Assembly (NCBI GenBank): GCA_963681505.1 | Contig: OY811990.1 | Location: forward strand, 4,380,891-4,444,890 | From: Eunapius fragilis | Lineage: Eukaryota > Porifera > Demospongiae > Spongillida > Spongillidae | Reading direction: 5' to 3' | Length of the DNA stretch: 64,000 nt | Part shown: piece by piece, positions 20,650-31,261 of the stretch | Numbering within the stretch: position 1 is the stretch's first letter | Layout: every line of letters begins with the position of its first letter | Position numbers and translations under genes: made by a program | The notes under the pieces: generated by a model | Seen by the model: only the letters and a program-made list of their open reading frames with translations | Databases searched by the model: none | Told to the model about the DNA's origin: nothing

Positions 20650-21191
20650 TGGTGCGGCCAAAGCAGTACCAACCGCACCGTGTGCGCCGGGCCTGCGAGT
20701 TCCGAGATGTCGTGAACAGTGCACCAGAACGCACAACCATGGCAGAACACAATGTCAGGCCTACAGATTCCAAACCCATCAGGCTCGCTCCTTACAGACT
20801 TCAACATGCCTACTGTGAATTGGTGAGGAAGGAAATCGATGATATGCAGGAAGCATGTATTATCAAACCATCAAGGAGTGAATGGACTGCTCCCATAGTC
20901 CTCGTGAACAAAAAGGACAGTACCATGTGTATGTGTGTGTGGACTACAGGAGGCTGAATGCTTTATCTTTGTCGGATGGCTACCCCATGCCCAGAATTGA
21001 GGATCTCATCGATGGACTAGGCAAAGCCAAGTTTATCACAACATTGGATCTCTCTCGAGGTTACTGGCAGGTGCCAATGGCGGAAGGAGCCATACACTTG
21101 ACGGCACTCACTATGCTCTTTGGCTTGTATCAATTTCGGGTGATGCCATTTGGCCTGAAAGATGCTCCTGCAACATTCCAACGTTTGATGG
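20650..21191 (+). mobile_element. Gypsy remnant C: reverse transcriptase start
   Basis: Two overlapping frames together cover the RT fingers and palm start: [26 protein letters not shown], then after a shift near 20930 (in GTGTATGTGTGTGT) [20 protein letters not shown] and [14 protein letters not shown]. It is cut at 21191 by the LTR of remnant D, before YxDD. Confidence 0.85.
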
Positions 21192-21345
21192 TGTTTCGGG
21201 GCGTGGGCCCTCCTTAATGATGTCACCAAACAGGATGATCTCTTGCGACACAAAATCCAACACACAGAACAAACGCACTCAATAACTACACAATCACGTG
21301 ACCCCCAATCATTACATAACACACCAATTACATCATTCATAAACA
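21192..21345 (-). repeat. 3' LTR of remnant D
   Basis: Minus-strand sequence starts TGTTT and ends AAACA, 154 bp, directly after the purine tract AAAAGAGGGA at 21346-21365. No partner LTR is in the window. Confidence 0.65.
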
Positions 21346-21382
21346 TCCCTCTTTTTTTTTTTTTTCAAGTTCACTGGTTTCT

Positions 21383-22548
21383 TCAAATCTTCACAAAATC
21401 CTTGTACCGCTCTGGCTTGCGAACCACCTGACCACTCCTAGTTGTAGTAGGTACTGCGGCTGATGGCACTAGGTCTCTTCTTCTGGGGACCGGCACCAGT
21501 CGGTCACCACCAGGCTGGTCACTTGGTACCATTGAGGCCCCTGCACCTTGCTCAGGACCCAAACCCAAACTGACCACTTCCTTGACTGGTAGCAGATTAG
21601 TGCTAGTAGTGGTAGTAGCTCCATCATTAGAAGTCACTGGAGCCTGCGTTTCTGTTACCTGACCAGGCCAAGGAGCCACTGCCATTGAGGCTTTAGGTTC
21701 AGGTTATTCCTCTGGCTCAGTGTGAACTGCAGGCTGATTCTTGGATGGTTTCATAAACTCTCTGTTTCTGTGTAGCAGTTTATCTTCTACTTCCACCACA
21801 TAGGACCGACCGGATAACTTATCTAGGCAGTAGCCACGGTTCCACTTGGCCTTTTTCCCTTTGACCTCTTTAACTAGAACTGGCTCTCCAACTTGCAAAG
21901 GGGGTAGGTTCTTCCCCTGCTTGTGTGTATTTTACTGTGTCTTTCTAATTTCTTCTCCCAAACCTTTGACACAGTACTGGACTCCAACTTCGTCCTATGA
22001 ACTGGGACAACACTTCTTGTTCTCCTCCCCAGCAACCGTTGGCATCGACTGGTGTCTAAACCTACGGTGGGAGTATTACACCATTCCAGTAAGGCTAGAT
22101 AAGGATCCCGACTTCTTTTCAACAGCCTCTTGGCGATCTTCACAGCAGCCTCTGCTTTGCCGTTAGACAGACTGTGATACGGTGCGGACACAGAGTGAGC
22201 AAACTCCCATGCCTGGGCAAATTTTCTGAATTCGTATGATAGGAACTGTGAACCACCATCAGTGTGTACAACTTCAGGAATCCCATGTCTAGCAAACTGT
22301 TCCTTACAAGCATTAATAACAGCGACGGTCGTAGTATGCGGTATCCTGGAGACTTCAAAGAAATCAGTTAGGTAATCCACCATGATCAAGTAATCTTCTC
22401 TTTTACTGTGAAACAGATCCATTCTGATTTTTCCCCAAACTTGTTTTGGTACCTCATGTGCTAAATGCTTCTCCTTGGGCTGTGCCGGAGCATCTTCCTC
22501 ACAGGTTCTGCATGATCTGGTACACTGCTCAATGTCTTGAGCCGAGTT
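21383..22548 (-). pseudogene. Remnant D integrase and tail
   Basis: Contains zinc-binding cysteines (CTRSCRTCEE), RMDLFHSK (first Asp), HTDGGSQF (second Asp) and SNGKAEAAVK (Glu), followed after a frameshift by VGEPVLVKEVKGKKAKWNRG and a Pro/Thr-rich tail ending ERYKDFVKI. The DDE residues remain but the frame is broken at about 21900 and 21700. Confidence 0.85.
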
Positions 22549-22905
22549 GGAAGCCGAACAGGTAGAGATTTCGGCGATACAGTGCAGTGATGCTGTACAT
22601 GTGAGGGACCAGAGATTGACGGAGGTACAAAACGCAGCCGCTGAAGATGAGGAGCAAAAAGTCCTCCAGAAGCTTGTGGTACAAGGATGGCCTGACAGAT
22701 GGAAAGAGGTGCCTACACTGGGCTGGAAGTACTGGAACTTCAGGGAATCGCTGGGGTTGCAAGATGGCATTTTGTACAAAGGTGAACAAATAGTGGTGCT
22801 GCGGTCCCTGAGAGCGGATTATCTCCAACGACTTCACACTGGGCACATGGGACGAGAGCCAAGACTGCGCAGAGCTAAAGATGTCGTGTACTGGCCCAAC
22901 ATATA
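22549..22905 (+). pseudogene. Inverted internal segment of remnant D
   Basis: On the plus strand this 357-bp piece encodes the RNase H-integrase linker and the start of the HHCC region (LHTGHMGREPRLRRAKDVVY, WPNI). Its end is exactly what should precede the minus-strand integrase start at 22548, and its beginning continues the minus-strand RNase H end near 22910. It is therefore an inversion inside the element. Confidence 0.8.
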
Positions 22906-22909
22906 AACT

Positions 22910-23103
22910 TCCTCGTTCTCCTACATTTCCTCACTGGTCTTCATTGGTAGCCTTGATAGTGCATCTGCTACTAACTGCTCCTTTCCAGGGATGTACGACA
23001 CAACCAAGTCGTATCTTTGTAGGGACAACAGCATTCGCTGTAGTCGTTACTGAGAGACCGTCAAACTGACATGACAGGGCGACCCCCTTGTAACAAAGTT
23101 GCA
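22910..23103 (-). pseudogene. Remnant D RNase H, C-terminal part
   Basis: Minus strand reads ATLLQGGRPVMS near 23090 and QRYDLVVSYIPGKEQLVADA near 22970. It joins the RT part across the minisatellite. Confidence 0.75.
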
Positions 23104-23624
23104 CCTTAACCCATCCATGCTGGCATCACAATGTATAGTCACCTAACCCATCCATGCTGGCATCACAATGTATAGTCACCTAACCCATCCATGCTGGCAT
23201 CACAATGTATAGTCACCTAACCCATCCATGCTGGCATCACAATGTATAGTCACCTAACCCATCCATGCTGGCATCACAATGTATAGTCACCTAACCCATC
23301 CATGCTGGCATCACAATGTATAGTCACCTAACCCATCCATGCTGGCATCACAATGTATAGTCACCTAACCCATCCATGCTGGCATCACAATGTATAGTCA
23401 CCTAACCCATCCATGCTGGCATCACAATGTATAGTCACCTAACCCATCCATGCTGGCATCACAATGTATAGTCACCTAACCCATCCATGCTGGCATCACA
23501 ATGTATAGTCACCTAACCCATCCATGCTGGCATCACAATGTATAGTCACCTAACCCATCCATGCTGGCATCACAATGTATAGTCACCTAACCCATCCATG
23601 CTGGCATCACAATGTATAGTCACT
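23104..23624. repeat. 37-bp minisatellite, 14 copies
   Basis: The unit CACCTAACCCATCCATGCTG plus GCATCACAATGTATAGT repeats 14 times with no differences that I can see. On the minus strand one unit encodes TIHCDASMDGLG, the first RNase H active-site motif of remnant D. 37 is not a multiple of three, so expansion destroyed the frame. Confidence 0.95.
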
Positions 23625-24305
23625 GGCTTATTTACAATCATAATACACTAGCAGAAGCTCACTAGTGATCAACTCTTTGAGTCCATCAAAACACGTCTGC
23701 TCTAACTCACTCCAATGGAACGGCTGGTTGTTCCCAGTTAATTTCCTCAACGTTTCAGTGGCCCGCGAGAGATTGGGCACAAACATAGACAAATAGTTGC
23801 ACATTCCCAGGAAGGAACGGACTTGGGTAACTGTTGTGGAGGCCGGCATCTTCTTGATAGCTGAATCTTTATCAGGATCTAGTCGAACTCCCGCTGAGGA
23901 TATCCAGTGTCCAATATACTTAACTCCTCCAGATGCAACCTCAACTTATCTCTATTGAATTTTAGGTTACATTTTCTAGCTCTTTTCAGAACCCTCAACA
24001 GTGCCTCATCATGATGCTCCCGGGCTTTCTATTTGGTATCTCCCTGCCCATAGATCAATACATCATCAGTAACTACGACAACCCCATCCATCTATGCCAT
24101 GCAGAGCACACCTCTGAAATTCCTCGGGTGCAGAGGAGAGGCCAAAAGGAAGTCTCAACCACCTGTACCTATTTGTTGGACCCCAAAAAGTGGTTAGAAA
24201 GCTACTTTGCTCACTCAACTGTACTTGTAAGAACCCATCTTTGGCGTCCAACAAACTAAAAACTTTGGCCTGAGACAGTTCCGGTAAGACATCTTCCAAG
24301 ATGAA
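23625..24305 (-). pseudogene. Remnant D reverse transcriptase
   Basis: RT palm part (KVFSLLDAKDGFLQVQLSEQ; LPFGLSSAPEEFQR at 24066-24290), a degenerate region where the YxDD motif should lie (YGQG near 24050, with stops), and the connection helix region (VRSFLGMCNYLSMFVPNLS, 23650-23840). Confidence 0.75.
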
Positions 24306-24359
24306 GGTGCATGTGATGATGGTCATACATCTGTATGGTCCTGACCAGTCTATGTTATG

Positions 24360-24470
24360 TATGGCCTCCCCTCATGCACACCTCACCTCATGCACACCTC
24401 CCCTCATGCACACCTCCCCTCATGCACACCTATCCTCATGCACACCTACCCTCATGCACACCTATCCTCT
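24360..24470. repeat. 16-bp tandem repeat (CATGCACACCTCCCCT)
   Basis: About seven imperfect copies. Fewer copies stand at the same place in unit M7 (58370-58400). Confidence 0.85.
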
Positions 24471-24597
24471 ACACCCACACAATTCCCTGTATGTACCCTC
24501 ATCCCCATCTACCCCACCCACCCTCCTCCCCATCCATCCCACCCCATCTCCTCCCATCCCAAATTCTTCACCCCTATACAAGGTTCCTCCTCCCCAG

Positions 24598-24783
24598 ACT
24601 GTCCCCTCCAATGCAACAAATGTGGTGACAGGTCCATCAATGACATCATCGTGATGTCAGCCCTGCCCCCAGGGAACGAGGAGGAAGGCTGGCTTGGACT
24701 ACAGCTCATGTGTACAATGTCCTCCCAACACCAACACAGCATCATTTGGAGCCTCTGTGCCTACAGATTGTATGGCTCCAGGT
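24598..24783 (+). pseudogene. Ephrin-receptor-like exon, decayed (unit M2)
   Basis: Compared with the intact exon at 58532-58723, bases around GGTCTCTACTTTCC are missing and the frame shifts, although CPLQCNKCGD at the start and the CCAG/GTGTGT donor remain. Confidence 0.75.
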
Positions 24784-24861
24784 GTGTTGTGTGTATGTGT
24801 GTGTGTGTATGTGTGCATGTGTGTACAGTGTACATGTGTGGCTCCAGGTGTTGAAAGGCTT

Positions 24862-25110
24862 CACTGTGCAACCTTTTAGATAGGTACTTCTGTGGAGGAG
24901 GAGAAGCCAGAACAGCCTCAACCGTGATTGACTCATGCAGAGGGACCTGGCTCTTAAAGCAAGTGACAGCCTGCATCATGTGTCTGTCATCAGGGCTACA
25001 CTGACCTGAAGAAGTCATGGAGGAGATAAACACAGCACACGAGTGTTCAGCAAGGGAACGGAGGTCTAGACCACCAAAACTTTGGTTGTGCTTGCTTCCA
25101 ATTACCATCA
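24862..25110 (-). mobile_element. Non-LTR (R2-like) RT fragment
   Basis: Minus strand reads SFGGLDLRSLAEHSCAVFIS and continues about 60 residues. LGGLGL-RSL is the RT-thumb segment seen cut short at 49401. Only a scrap is kept, beside a poly-C tract at 25164-25178. Confidence 0.55.
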
Positions 25111-25457
25111 GGAACATCAACCCAGTGGCGTAGTGTGGTTGTTGGACATAATGCAATAATGGCGCCCCCCCCCCCCCCCTCCCTTTATGCAACCTATGCC
25201 TTTGCACGTACATTGAATCGTTTACACTAGGAAATTTAGTTCGGGGAAGTATCCGCCCCCGCAAAACTACTCTCGCTATGACTGGCGCTATCTGTACGAT
25301 AATGCTAACTGCTCACTGCCATTGTGAGCATAACAGGCTCACAATGGCAGCAAGCGATAACCCTGAAGTTGGAACTGCAATGCAAAAATGCAAAGCACAC
25401 ACACATGTTCTCACATGTGTGTGCTGCCATCATGTTGTGGTCTGGTCTCTCCCCCAG

Positions 25458-25686
25458 TGTACCCTGAAGGGAAGTTCTACTCTGAGTGTGGCCCAGACTG
25501 CCGACCAACATGTGCCAACCCCACCCCCCCTGATGGCTGTCCCACACAATGCGTGCAGGGATGCTTCTGTCCCCCCCAACATGGTGGAGTATAACGGAGA
25601 CTGCATCATGGCATCCAACTGCACCATCTCCACCCTCCCCCCTCCTCCCAGACCTCCCATCATCGTGGCAACCAACTTCACATCTG
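25458..25686 (+). pseudogene. TIL-1 exon with one-base insertion (unit M2)
   Basis: Acceptor CCCCCAG and donor G/GTTAGT are fine and the first eight TIL cysteines read correctly (YSECGPDCRPTCANP, CVQGCFCPP), but a C run near 25570 has one extra base relative to 58832-59059 and shifts the frame to a stop. It could be a sequencing or mutational slip. Confidence 0.8.
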
Positions 25687-25694
25687 GTTAGTTA

Positions 25695-25880
25695 CTGAAA
25701 ATGTAATAGTCCTATATTTATAGCACATTTGTGGCATATATAAATATAGGACTATTACATTTACACTGTACATCTGCAAAATATTCTGTCTCTCTCAAAA
25801 CCTTGTTCCCTTTAGCCATCACCCAATTCCTATATCCCACCAACTTTCTTGTTTAGAGAAAGATTTTATTTATGATTTTA
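25695..25880. mobile_element. Foldback MITE remnants
   Basis: A small palindrome AAATGTAATAGTCCTATATTT with its inverse (25697-25762) is followed by the right arm of MITE family 1 (CCCACCAACTTTCTTG). The same right arm lies at the same place in M7 (59375-59480). Confidence 0.6.
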
Positions 25881-25980
25881 TTTTATTTATGATTAGAAAA
25901 GGGGAGGGGTGAGGGTGTTAGTGTGAGGATGAGGGGAGGGGTGTGGGACTGATAACTTATCCTGTTCCTGGTCACATCAG

Positions 25981-26281
25981 GTGAGGTCCCTGTCACCATT
26001 GGTTATGACATAAGGGTGTATAAAGGAGTGAACATCACCATAGACTGCTCTCCACTGGTTGAACAAAGCCCTGAAGGAAGCATCCATTGGTACACACAGC
26101 TCATCAACCCAAGAGCAGTGATCAGAAACATGCAAGAGCTCCCCATACCAGCTGTTGACACCATACAACTTGTGGTGCCCAGTACATCCATACCCAATTT
26201 CCTCCAAGTGTCCTTCAGATGTGAGGTGTGCACAGTGAGTGTCACAGTGCTGGAGCAACAACTCCATCATCTCAGTCGTCA
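25981..26281 (+). pseudogene. Ig-like exon with 4-bp insertion (unit M2)
   Basis: Splice sites (ACATCAG, A/GTAAGT) match the intact 297-bp exon of M7, but GTGCACAGTGAGTGTCAC contains four extra bases (GTGA duplicated), so the frame after the second Ig cysteine is lost. Confidence 0.8.
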
Positions 26282-26295
26282 GTAAGTTGACCTTC

Positions 26296-26298
<3 letters not shown>

Positions 26299-26351
<53 letters not shown>

Positions 26352-26416
26352 TTCTCTCTCTCACTTTCTCTCTCTCTCTCTCTTTCTCTCTTTCTCTCTC
26401 TCACTTTCTCTCTCTC

Positions 26417-26451
<35 letters not shown>

Positions 26452-26481
26452 TTCTCTCTCTCACTTTCTCTCTCTCTCTCA

Positions 26482-26564
<83 letters not shown>

Positions 26565-26570
26565 TCCCTA
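26299..26570. repeat. (CT)n tract, imperfect
   Basis: CT repeat with TTTCT and CACTTT variants. Lies in the intron after the Ig exon. Confidence 0.9.
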
Positions 26571-26730
26571 ATAGCTAACTCATCTCACCTCTTTTCTTCC
26601 TTTGGACTAAATAACTGTAACTGACGTAACTGTTAGGCCAAACAATTCTGATGATGTAACACAAAGGTCTGACCAAGCCACACCCCACCAGATCCTACTC
26701 ACAAACATTTTACTTTTCCCTCCCTCCCAG

Positions 26731-26985
26731 CAATCCCACCTCCACCACCCCCAACCCTCCCTCCTCCCACCTTCCCTCCACCAAGCTGCCCCCCGGGGAG
26801 GGTCTTCAAGGAGTGTGGCAGTGCCTGCCCCCCCACCTGTGTGGGCAAAGCCTTGGCCTGCATAGAGGTGTGTGTGGCTGGGTGCTTCTGCCCCAGTGGG
26901 CTAGTGGAGGATGGTGGGCAGTGTGTGCACCCTGAGAAGTGCAGGGACTCCAACTCCTCACCACTGGTGCTGCTAGCACAACCTC
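26731..26985 (+). CDS. Proline-rich + TIL-2 exon (unit M2), intact
   Basis: 255 bp, flanked by CCTCCCAG and C/GTAAGT, phase 1 at both ends. It encodes a proline-rich linker and then a ten-cysteine TIL (trypsin-inhibitor-like) domain: PSCPPGRVFKECGSACPPTC, CVAGCFCPSG, CVHPEKC. TIL domains are found in secreted protease inhibitors and mucin-like proteins. The exon is open, though other exons of this copy are frameshifted. Confidence 0.7.
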
Positions 26986-27044
26986 GTAAGTGACATACAC
27001 ATGCCTCCATTGACGGGCTATGAATACTGTGTTATCCTCACTCA

Positions 27045-27116
27045 CACATACACACACACACACACCCACACACACACACACACACACACACCCACACACA
27101 CACACACACACACACA
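27045..27116. repeat. (CA)n tract abutting the Kunitz acceptor
   Basis: The CA repeat runs right into CAG/AGTTCTGC, leaving no classical pyrimidine tract. The same arrangement is seen at 41502-41572, 46165-46249 and 60690-60760. Confidence 0.85.
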
Positions 27117-27117
27117 G

Positions 27118-27285
27118 AGTTCTGCCAGCTGAAACAGGACCCTGGTCTATGCAGTGATGAGATCAGAATGTTCACTTACAACCCTACCACATCCCAGTGT
27201 GATGTATTCATGTATGGAGGTTGCCTAGGCAACGACAACAGGTTTACCACAGAGAAAATCCTGCCTGGACACATGCTCTACATAA
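27118..27285 (+). pseudogene. Terminal Kunitz exon, one-base insertion (unit M2)
   Basis: The first four Kunitz cysteines are in frame (FCQLKQDPGLCSDEIR, YGGC), then GAGAAAATCC has one A more than sister copies (GAGAAATCC) and the last two cysteines are lost to a frameshift. Confidence 0.8.
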
Positions 27286-27357
27286 AAGCACACCCAAACA
27301 AAACTTATGTACAGCACCATTGGTTTACTGAGATGATTTACTGATGTGAGCATATAG

Positions 27358-27460
27358 TTACTTCCTTAACCTCATGTGATAGTCATGCTATGACAGGTGG
27401 TGGTTGGGTGGGAAGTACTTCTCATAGAAGTCCAGGCAATAGCTCTTGTCCTTGAAGCCA
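27358..27460 (-). pseudogene. Gene X last exon, truncated
   Basis: Keeps the C-terminal part (YEKYFPPNHHL) but the 5' half was deleted at about 27460 and a base change/insertion is visible near CATGCTATGACAGG. Confidence 0.5.
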
Positions 27461-27827
27461 CTGTGGAGGGGGGGAGGGGGGTTCCACCTTGACTAGGAGG
27501 TGAGGGAGGGCAATACGGGGGACTCCAGGGGGCTGTGGGGAGGGGGAGGAGGACAGCTGCTATAGGACCTCTTGGGTAGGGACAGGCAAACTTTGGCTTG
27601 GGTGCCTCGAGGAGGACTGGGGACTGGACAATCTTAGCAATGGTGTTATCATGGAGAGGGACATTTGGTTAGCCAGGCCACACCTCTTAGCTGTGGACTG
27701 CCTGGTGTTGGGTTTCTATGATATCAATCGGCTTCCTTGGGGCAGACTAGGAACTCAATATGTATTGCTTTCTTACAGACTGTAATTTACTCATAAGTTC
27801 AGTTTTCATCTGAGCGAATCATCCTCT

Positions 27828-27841
27828 GTTGCCATAGCAAC
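27828..27841. promoter_or_regulatory. RFX X-box-like palindrome
   Basis: GTTGCCATAGCAAC; a degenerate second site (GTTGCCATAACAAC) is at 27993-28006. Confidence 0.45.
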
Positions 27842-28041
27842 ACACAATCCCAACCTTGCACCCCCACATCTGATGCCTTACATCATCACTTGCTGGGGTT
27901 ACATAGCATCATTACATCAGGGGTTACATAGATAGGCCTAGGTCTTGTGGACTGAACTGTACAACATACACATCATGATAAAACCCTCCTCTGTTGCCAT
28001 AACAACATCATGTCATCTATTAACACTACATCATCATTACA

Positions 28042-30130
28042 TCACCACTTCACAGAATACTTCAACACAGTGTTAGCACCACGGTTGGCTACATACAGAC
28101 TACCACTTATAGGATCCAGAGCAATACCACGAGGTGCATTGAGATTGCCAACTGTGTGGATCTTGTCTGAGGATCAAAGATGGAGAGACAATTGCCTCTG
28201 CACTCACAGACAAGGCTGTAACCTTCTTCATCAATTGCTATTCCAGTTGGACCCTTTACATCTCCATATGATCTGACATAAGTCCCCTCTGGTGTGAAGA
28301 CTTTGATGGTGTTAGAACCATAGGCTGCAACATGGATGTTCCCTTGAGGGTCCAAGGCAAGACCCCATGGATACTGAAAACCCTGAGCATCAGAGACATT
28401 ACCATTCATGGTCAATAGCCAGCTGCTATTTTGATCCAATATCACTACCCTATGGTTGTCACTGTCAGCAACAATCATCCTATCTCTTTGGTCAACAATA
28501 ACAGATGCTGGTCCATTAAACTGTGCCTGACCTGATCCATGTTGGCCAAACTTTTGTAGGAACTGCCCTCCTGTTGTCAGCTTCTGAATGCGATGATTGT
28601 TCCAATCAGAAACATAAATCACATCTCCCTTGATGGATATACCACATGGTCCACAGAAAGGACCATCACCACTCCCACCACTACCAATGGTTCTCTTCTC
28701 ATGACCACCTTGGTCAAACACACGAATACAGTTATCATTCCAACTGGATACATAGATGTCTCCACTGTCATGGATGGCTATACCTTTTGACCCCTACAAC
28801 TGATAACTTGCTGGGGGTTACATAAGGTGCTGTAGCTAGGCCTCACATCAAGGTCATGAGGACTGCCCTGTACATGTTCACCATCCATTGTGATGAGGAG
28901 CTGGTGAGGACCAGCAGCCTGAGGGGTGAGGGTGATGGTGTAGGTACCATCTCCATGGTCCTCCACCTGTCCTGGGACAACTGCTCCATCATGTGACTTG
29001 GACCTCAGCTCAGCCTTCACCTGCAGACCACCATATGGGTACCTCTCTCCCTCTGAGCTCTTGGTCTCCACTTTTACACTATACACCTTGTCCATTCTGG
29101 CAGCTGACTTAGAAGACCATGTGCTTTGTGATGGAGATGAGGTCATTACATGACCAAATATGGAGAGTTCCTTTATCAGAGAATCAGTTTGTAGGGTCAC
29201 ATGTATGTCACTGGTAGAGAGGGAGACTCCCTCAACCTTCTTCAGGGTGGCCTTCAGTTCAGTGGGTAGCAGATCTCCAAGAGCTACCACCTCATGGTCA
29301 GTGTGGGTCTGGAGGATGTGGGAGGTCATCTCAGTGTAGCGACTAATCTCATCTTGTATCTTTACTAACTGTTCCTTCTGGAGGAACAGAGCTGTTGTCT
29401 TGGAAAGTGAAATGGCCTCCATCTCTGACAACAGTGTCTTCTTCCTTTCCTCTATGGCTTGGTGGAGCTGTTCAAAGGCTTGGTTAATGAGCAGTGTGGC
29501 ATTCTCTCTGGAAGTCTCAACCTGTTCTGCCATCTTGTCTTTGTCACCAATGGCACTGGTCAGCTTTGAGGTCATTTCTTGTGCACACACAAGTGCTTTT
29601 CTCATTTCATCTCTGTGGACCTTTGCAATATTACACACATCAGCAAACCTGTGTTGGTTATGAAGAACTGGGGCACTGTCTCTGTTGACCAGACATTGGC
29701 AGGTCTCACAATAGATTTTACTTTCATGATGATGTTGTTCTTCAGTTGATGGCATGATGGATGGAAGTCGTCTGACAGACTCCTGGTCTAGTCCAACCAT
29801 CTGGTGATGATAGAATATTTCATTTCTCTTGTGGCACTCCTGACAGAAGGTACAGAGGAACTGACCACATGTACAACAGAACACCACTGCAGGCCCCTTG
29901 CCCCCATCAATACAAGCATCACATGACTTTTCACCACCACTGCCAATCTTGGACATGTACCCAGCCACCTCCACCTCAAAGCCAAGATGGAGGTTCTGAG
30001 GTATAGCATATTTTTGGTCCGCTCCACACTCGTCACAAAGTGGTTCACCAGGATCGAGATCATTTTGGCACAGCCCATATGTCGGTCGCTGTACAGGTAA
30101 CATGCTATTGTGTTGTACTTGGGTTGACAT
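28042..30130 (-). pseudogene. TRIM-NHL copy T4, RING deleted, two frameshifts
   Basis: Exon 1 (from ATG at 30128-30130, MSTQVQHNSMLPVQRP) runs straight into AIPQNLHLGFEVEV of exon 2. The deletion removed the end of exon 1, the intron and the whole RING, yet keeps the frame, giving a RING-less B-box/coiled-coil/filamin protein. The first ribbon motif is C-to-Y changed (PTYGLC). A 4-bp loss near 28783 (CTTTTGACCCC) shifts the frame before the NHL domain, and another near 28170 (CTTGTCTGAGG) shifts it in blade 5-6. An E3 function is not possible without the RING; the product up to 28778 would be 450 residues. Confidence 0.8.
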
Positions 30131-30613
30131 CACTAAAGAACTTTGCGGGAAAATTCACAGATGAGTTTTTAAAATGTTATATAGGGAACTAATGAAAACA
30201 GGTTTTAATCAGGTTCTAAACAGGAATATTCAACCCCTCGTGGTCGCTGTAATTTATCACTTCTGTGCCTGCCTTTGCGTGCCATTGCAGCGAATGATGT
30301 AATGTATCAACACTCAGTGACCAGTTAACTGGTACATAGCTACATGTTAGTATACTGATAACGTATGAAGGCGTACGTGTGCAGATGTGTCAGTGTAGAT
30401 CAAGAATGAGGCTGTGGAGAAGGTATGTAATAATATGATTGTGCACGTTACAAATAATTATAAGCCATTCAACCCAAGGATTCTGTATCAAGTTAATCTC
30501 ATAAGATGGTACGTAAAATTAGTACCTGAGTAAGCAGGTCTAGAAATTAAGTGCCAAGTAGGCACACTAATGTACTGTGTGCCTTGGTCTCACCTGGACT
30601 ATTACTGCTCTAG

Positions 30614-30662
30614 AGAAGGTATAGAGGAACTGACCACATGTACAACTGAACACCCCTTGCCC
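30614..30662 (-). pseudogene. Relic of TRIM first B-box region, shortened
   Basis: AGAAGGTATAGAGGAACTGACC.. then a deletion before CCCCTTGCCC. Marks the end of the TRIM-side block as at 6034. Confidence 0.5.
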
Positions 30663-30779
30663 AAATACAGATCTGCTCCACTAGATGATGTCTTTTATCT
30701 TAAAGGTGACCCCTTTGTTTAAAGGACTATTTACAAGTGTCTCCATGCCCACATCACATCTACGTACCAGACCCATTTC

Positions 30780-30845
30780 TTGCGTAGCGGTGATGTAATC
30801 CATCCACAGCTGCTAGTGTGGGTCTGGGTATGAGGCTAGTGGTGG
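30780..30845. mobile_element. Half foldback element
   Basis: Same right-hand terminus as 1398-1500. Confidence 0.5.
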
Positions 30846-30867
30846 TTGGTTTTGTTATGTATGCATG

Positions 30868-30870
30868 TGT

Positions 30871-30914
<44 letters not shown>
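30868..30914. repeat. (GT)n microsatellite
   Basis: About 22 GT units. Confidence 0.9.
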
Positions 30915-30915
<1 letters not shown>

Positions 30916-31029
30916 TCCTCATTCGATGTCCATTGCCTTCATGGTTTCAATGTCTCTCTCTGCTTTCATAAATGAAAACAGAGTTGTGCCTATGATAGCA
31001 GATTGGAAATATCTCTACCATTGGTTGAA

Positions 31030-31215
31030 GTGATGTTGGAGGTGTTGCCATGGTTAAAGATGGCAGACCAGGTGGTGTGTCATTCTTCTGTAAGCAGCAG
31101 CCATTGTGTGGTCATTTGGTACAGTTGTGACTTGGCTTTGAGGAGTGAGTGAAGGTGCATGTGGTGATGGTCATACATCTGTATGGTATCCTGACCAGTC
31201 ACACTCCATGTTATG
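31030..31215. other. Conserved segment of unknown function
   Basis: TGTTGGAGGTGTTGCCATGGTTAAAG to CATCTGTATGGTATCCTG recurs at about 58140-58345, and its end at 24304-24350. On the minus strand part reads DTIQMYDHHHMHLHSLLKAK, which looks coding-like, but no splice sites or family can be assigned. Confidence 0.35.
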
Positions 31216-31261
31216 TAACTGTGGGTAACAGTACCAGTGACTTCATATCCTTATGCCTCAG

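Larger units (their letters stand above)
21192..24305 (-). mobile_element. Gypsy remnant D, 5'-truncated and rearranged
   Basis: Read from 24305 leftwards: RT (LDAKDGFLQVQL, LPFGLSSAPEEFQR), a frameshifted connection (LGMCNYLSMFVPNLS), RNase H interrupted by a 37-bp minisatellite, an inverted segment with the integrase zinc-binding part, integrase core, C-terminal tail, polypurine tract and 3' LTR. Its 3' LTR abuts remnant C, so D inserted into C. The 5' end is lost at about 24305, where mosaic-unit DNA resumes. Confidence 0.8.

Noticed and set aside
23104..23624. CRISPR-like array
   Set aside because: Units are contiguous with no spacers; it is a minisatellite, and the genome is eukaryotic. 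The same holds for the 23-bp arrays.
24761..25264. 167-codon minus-strand ORF as an independent gene
   Set aside because: Its middle matches a non-LTR RT fragment and its end is GT-repeat translation; no start context or splice sites.
26239..26571. Ser-Leu repeat proteins (also 40936, 59547, 59740) and their Arg-Glu antisense forms
   Set aside because: Translations of (CT)n microsatellites.
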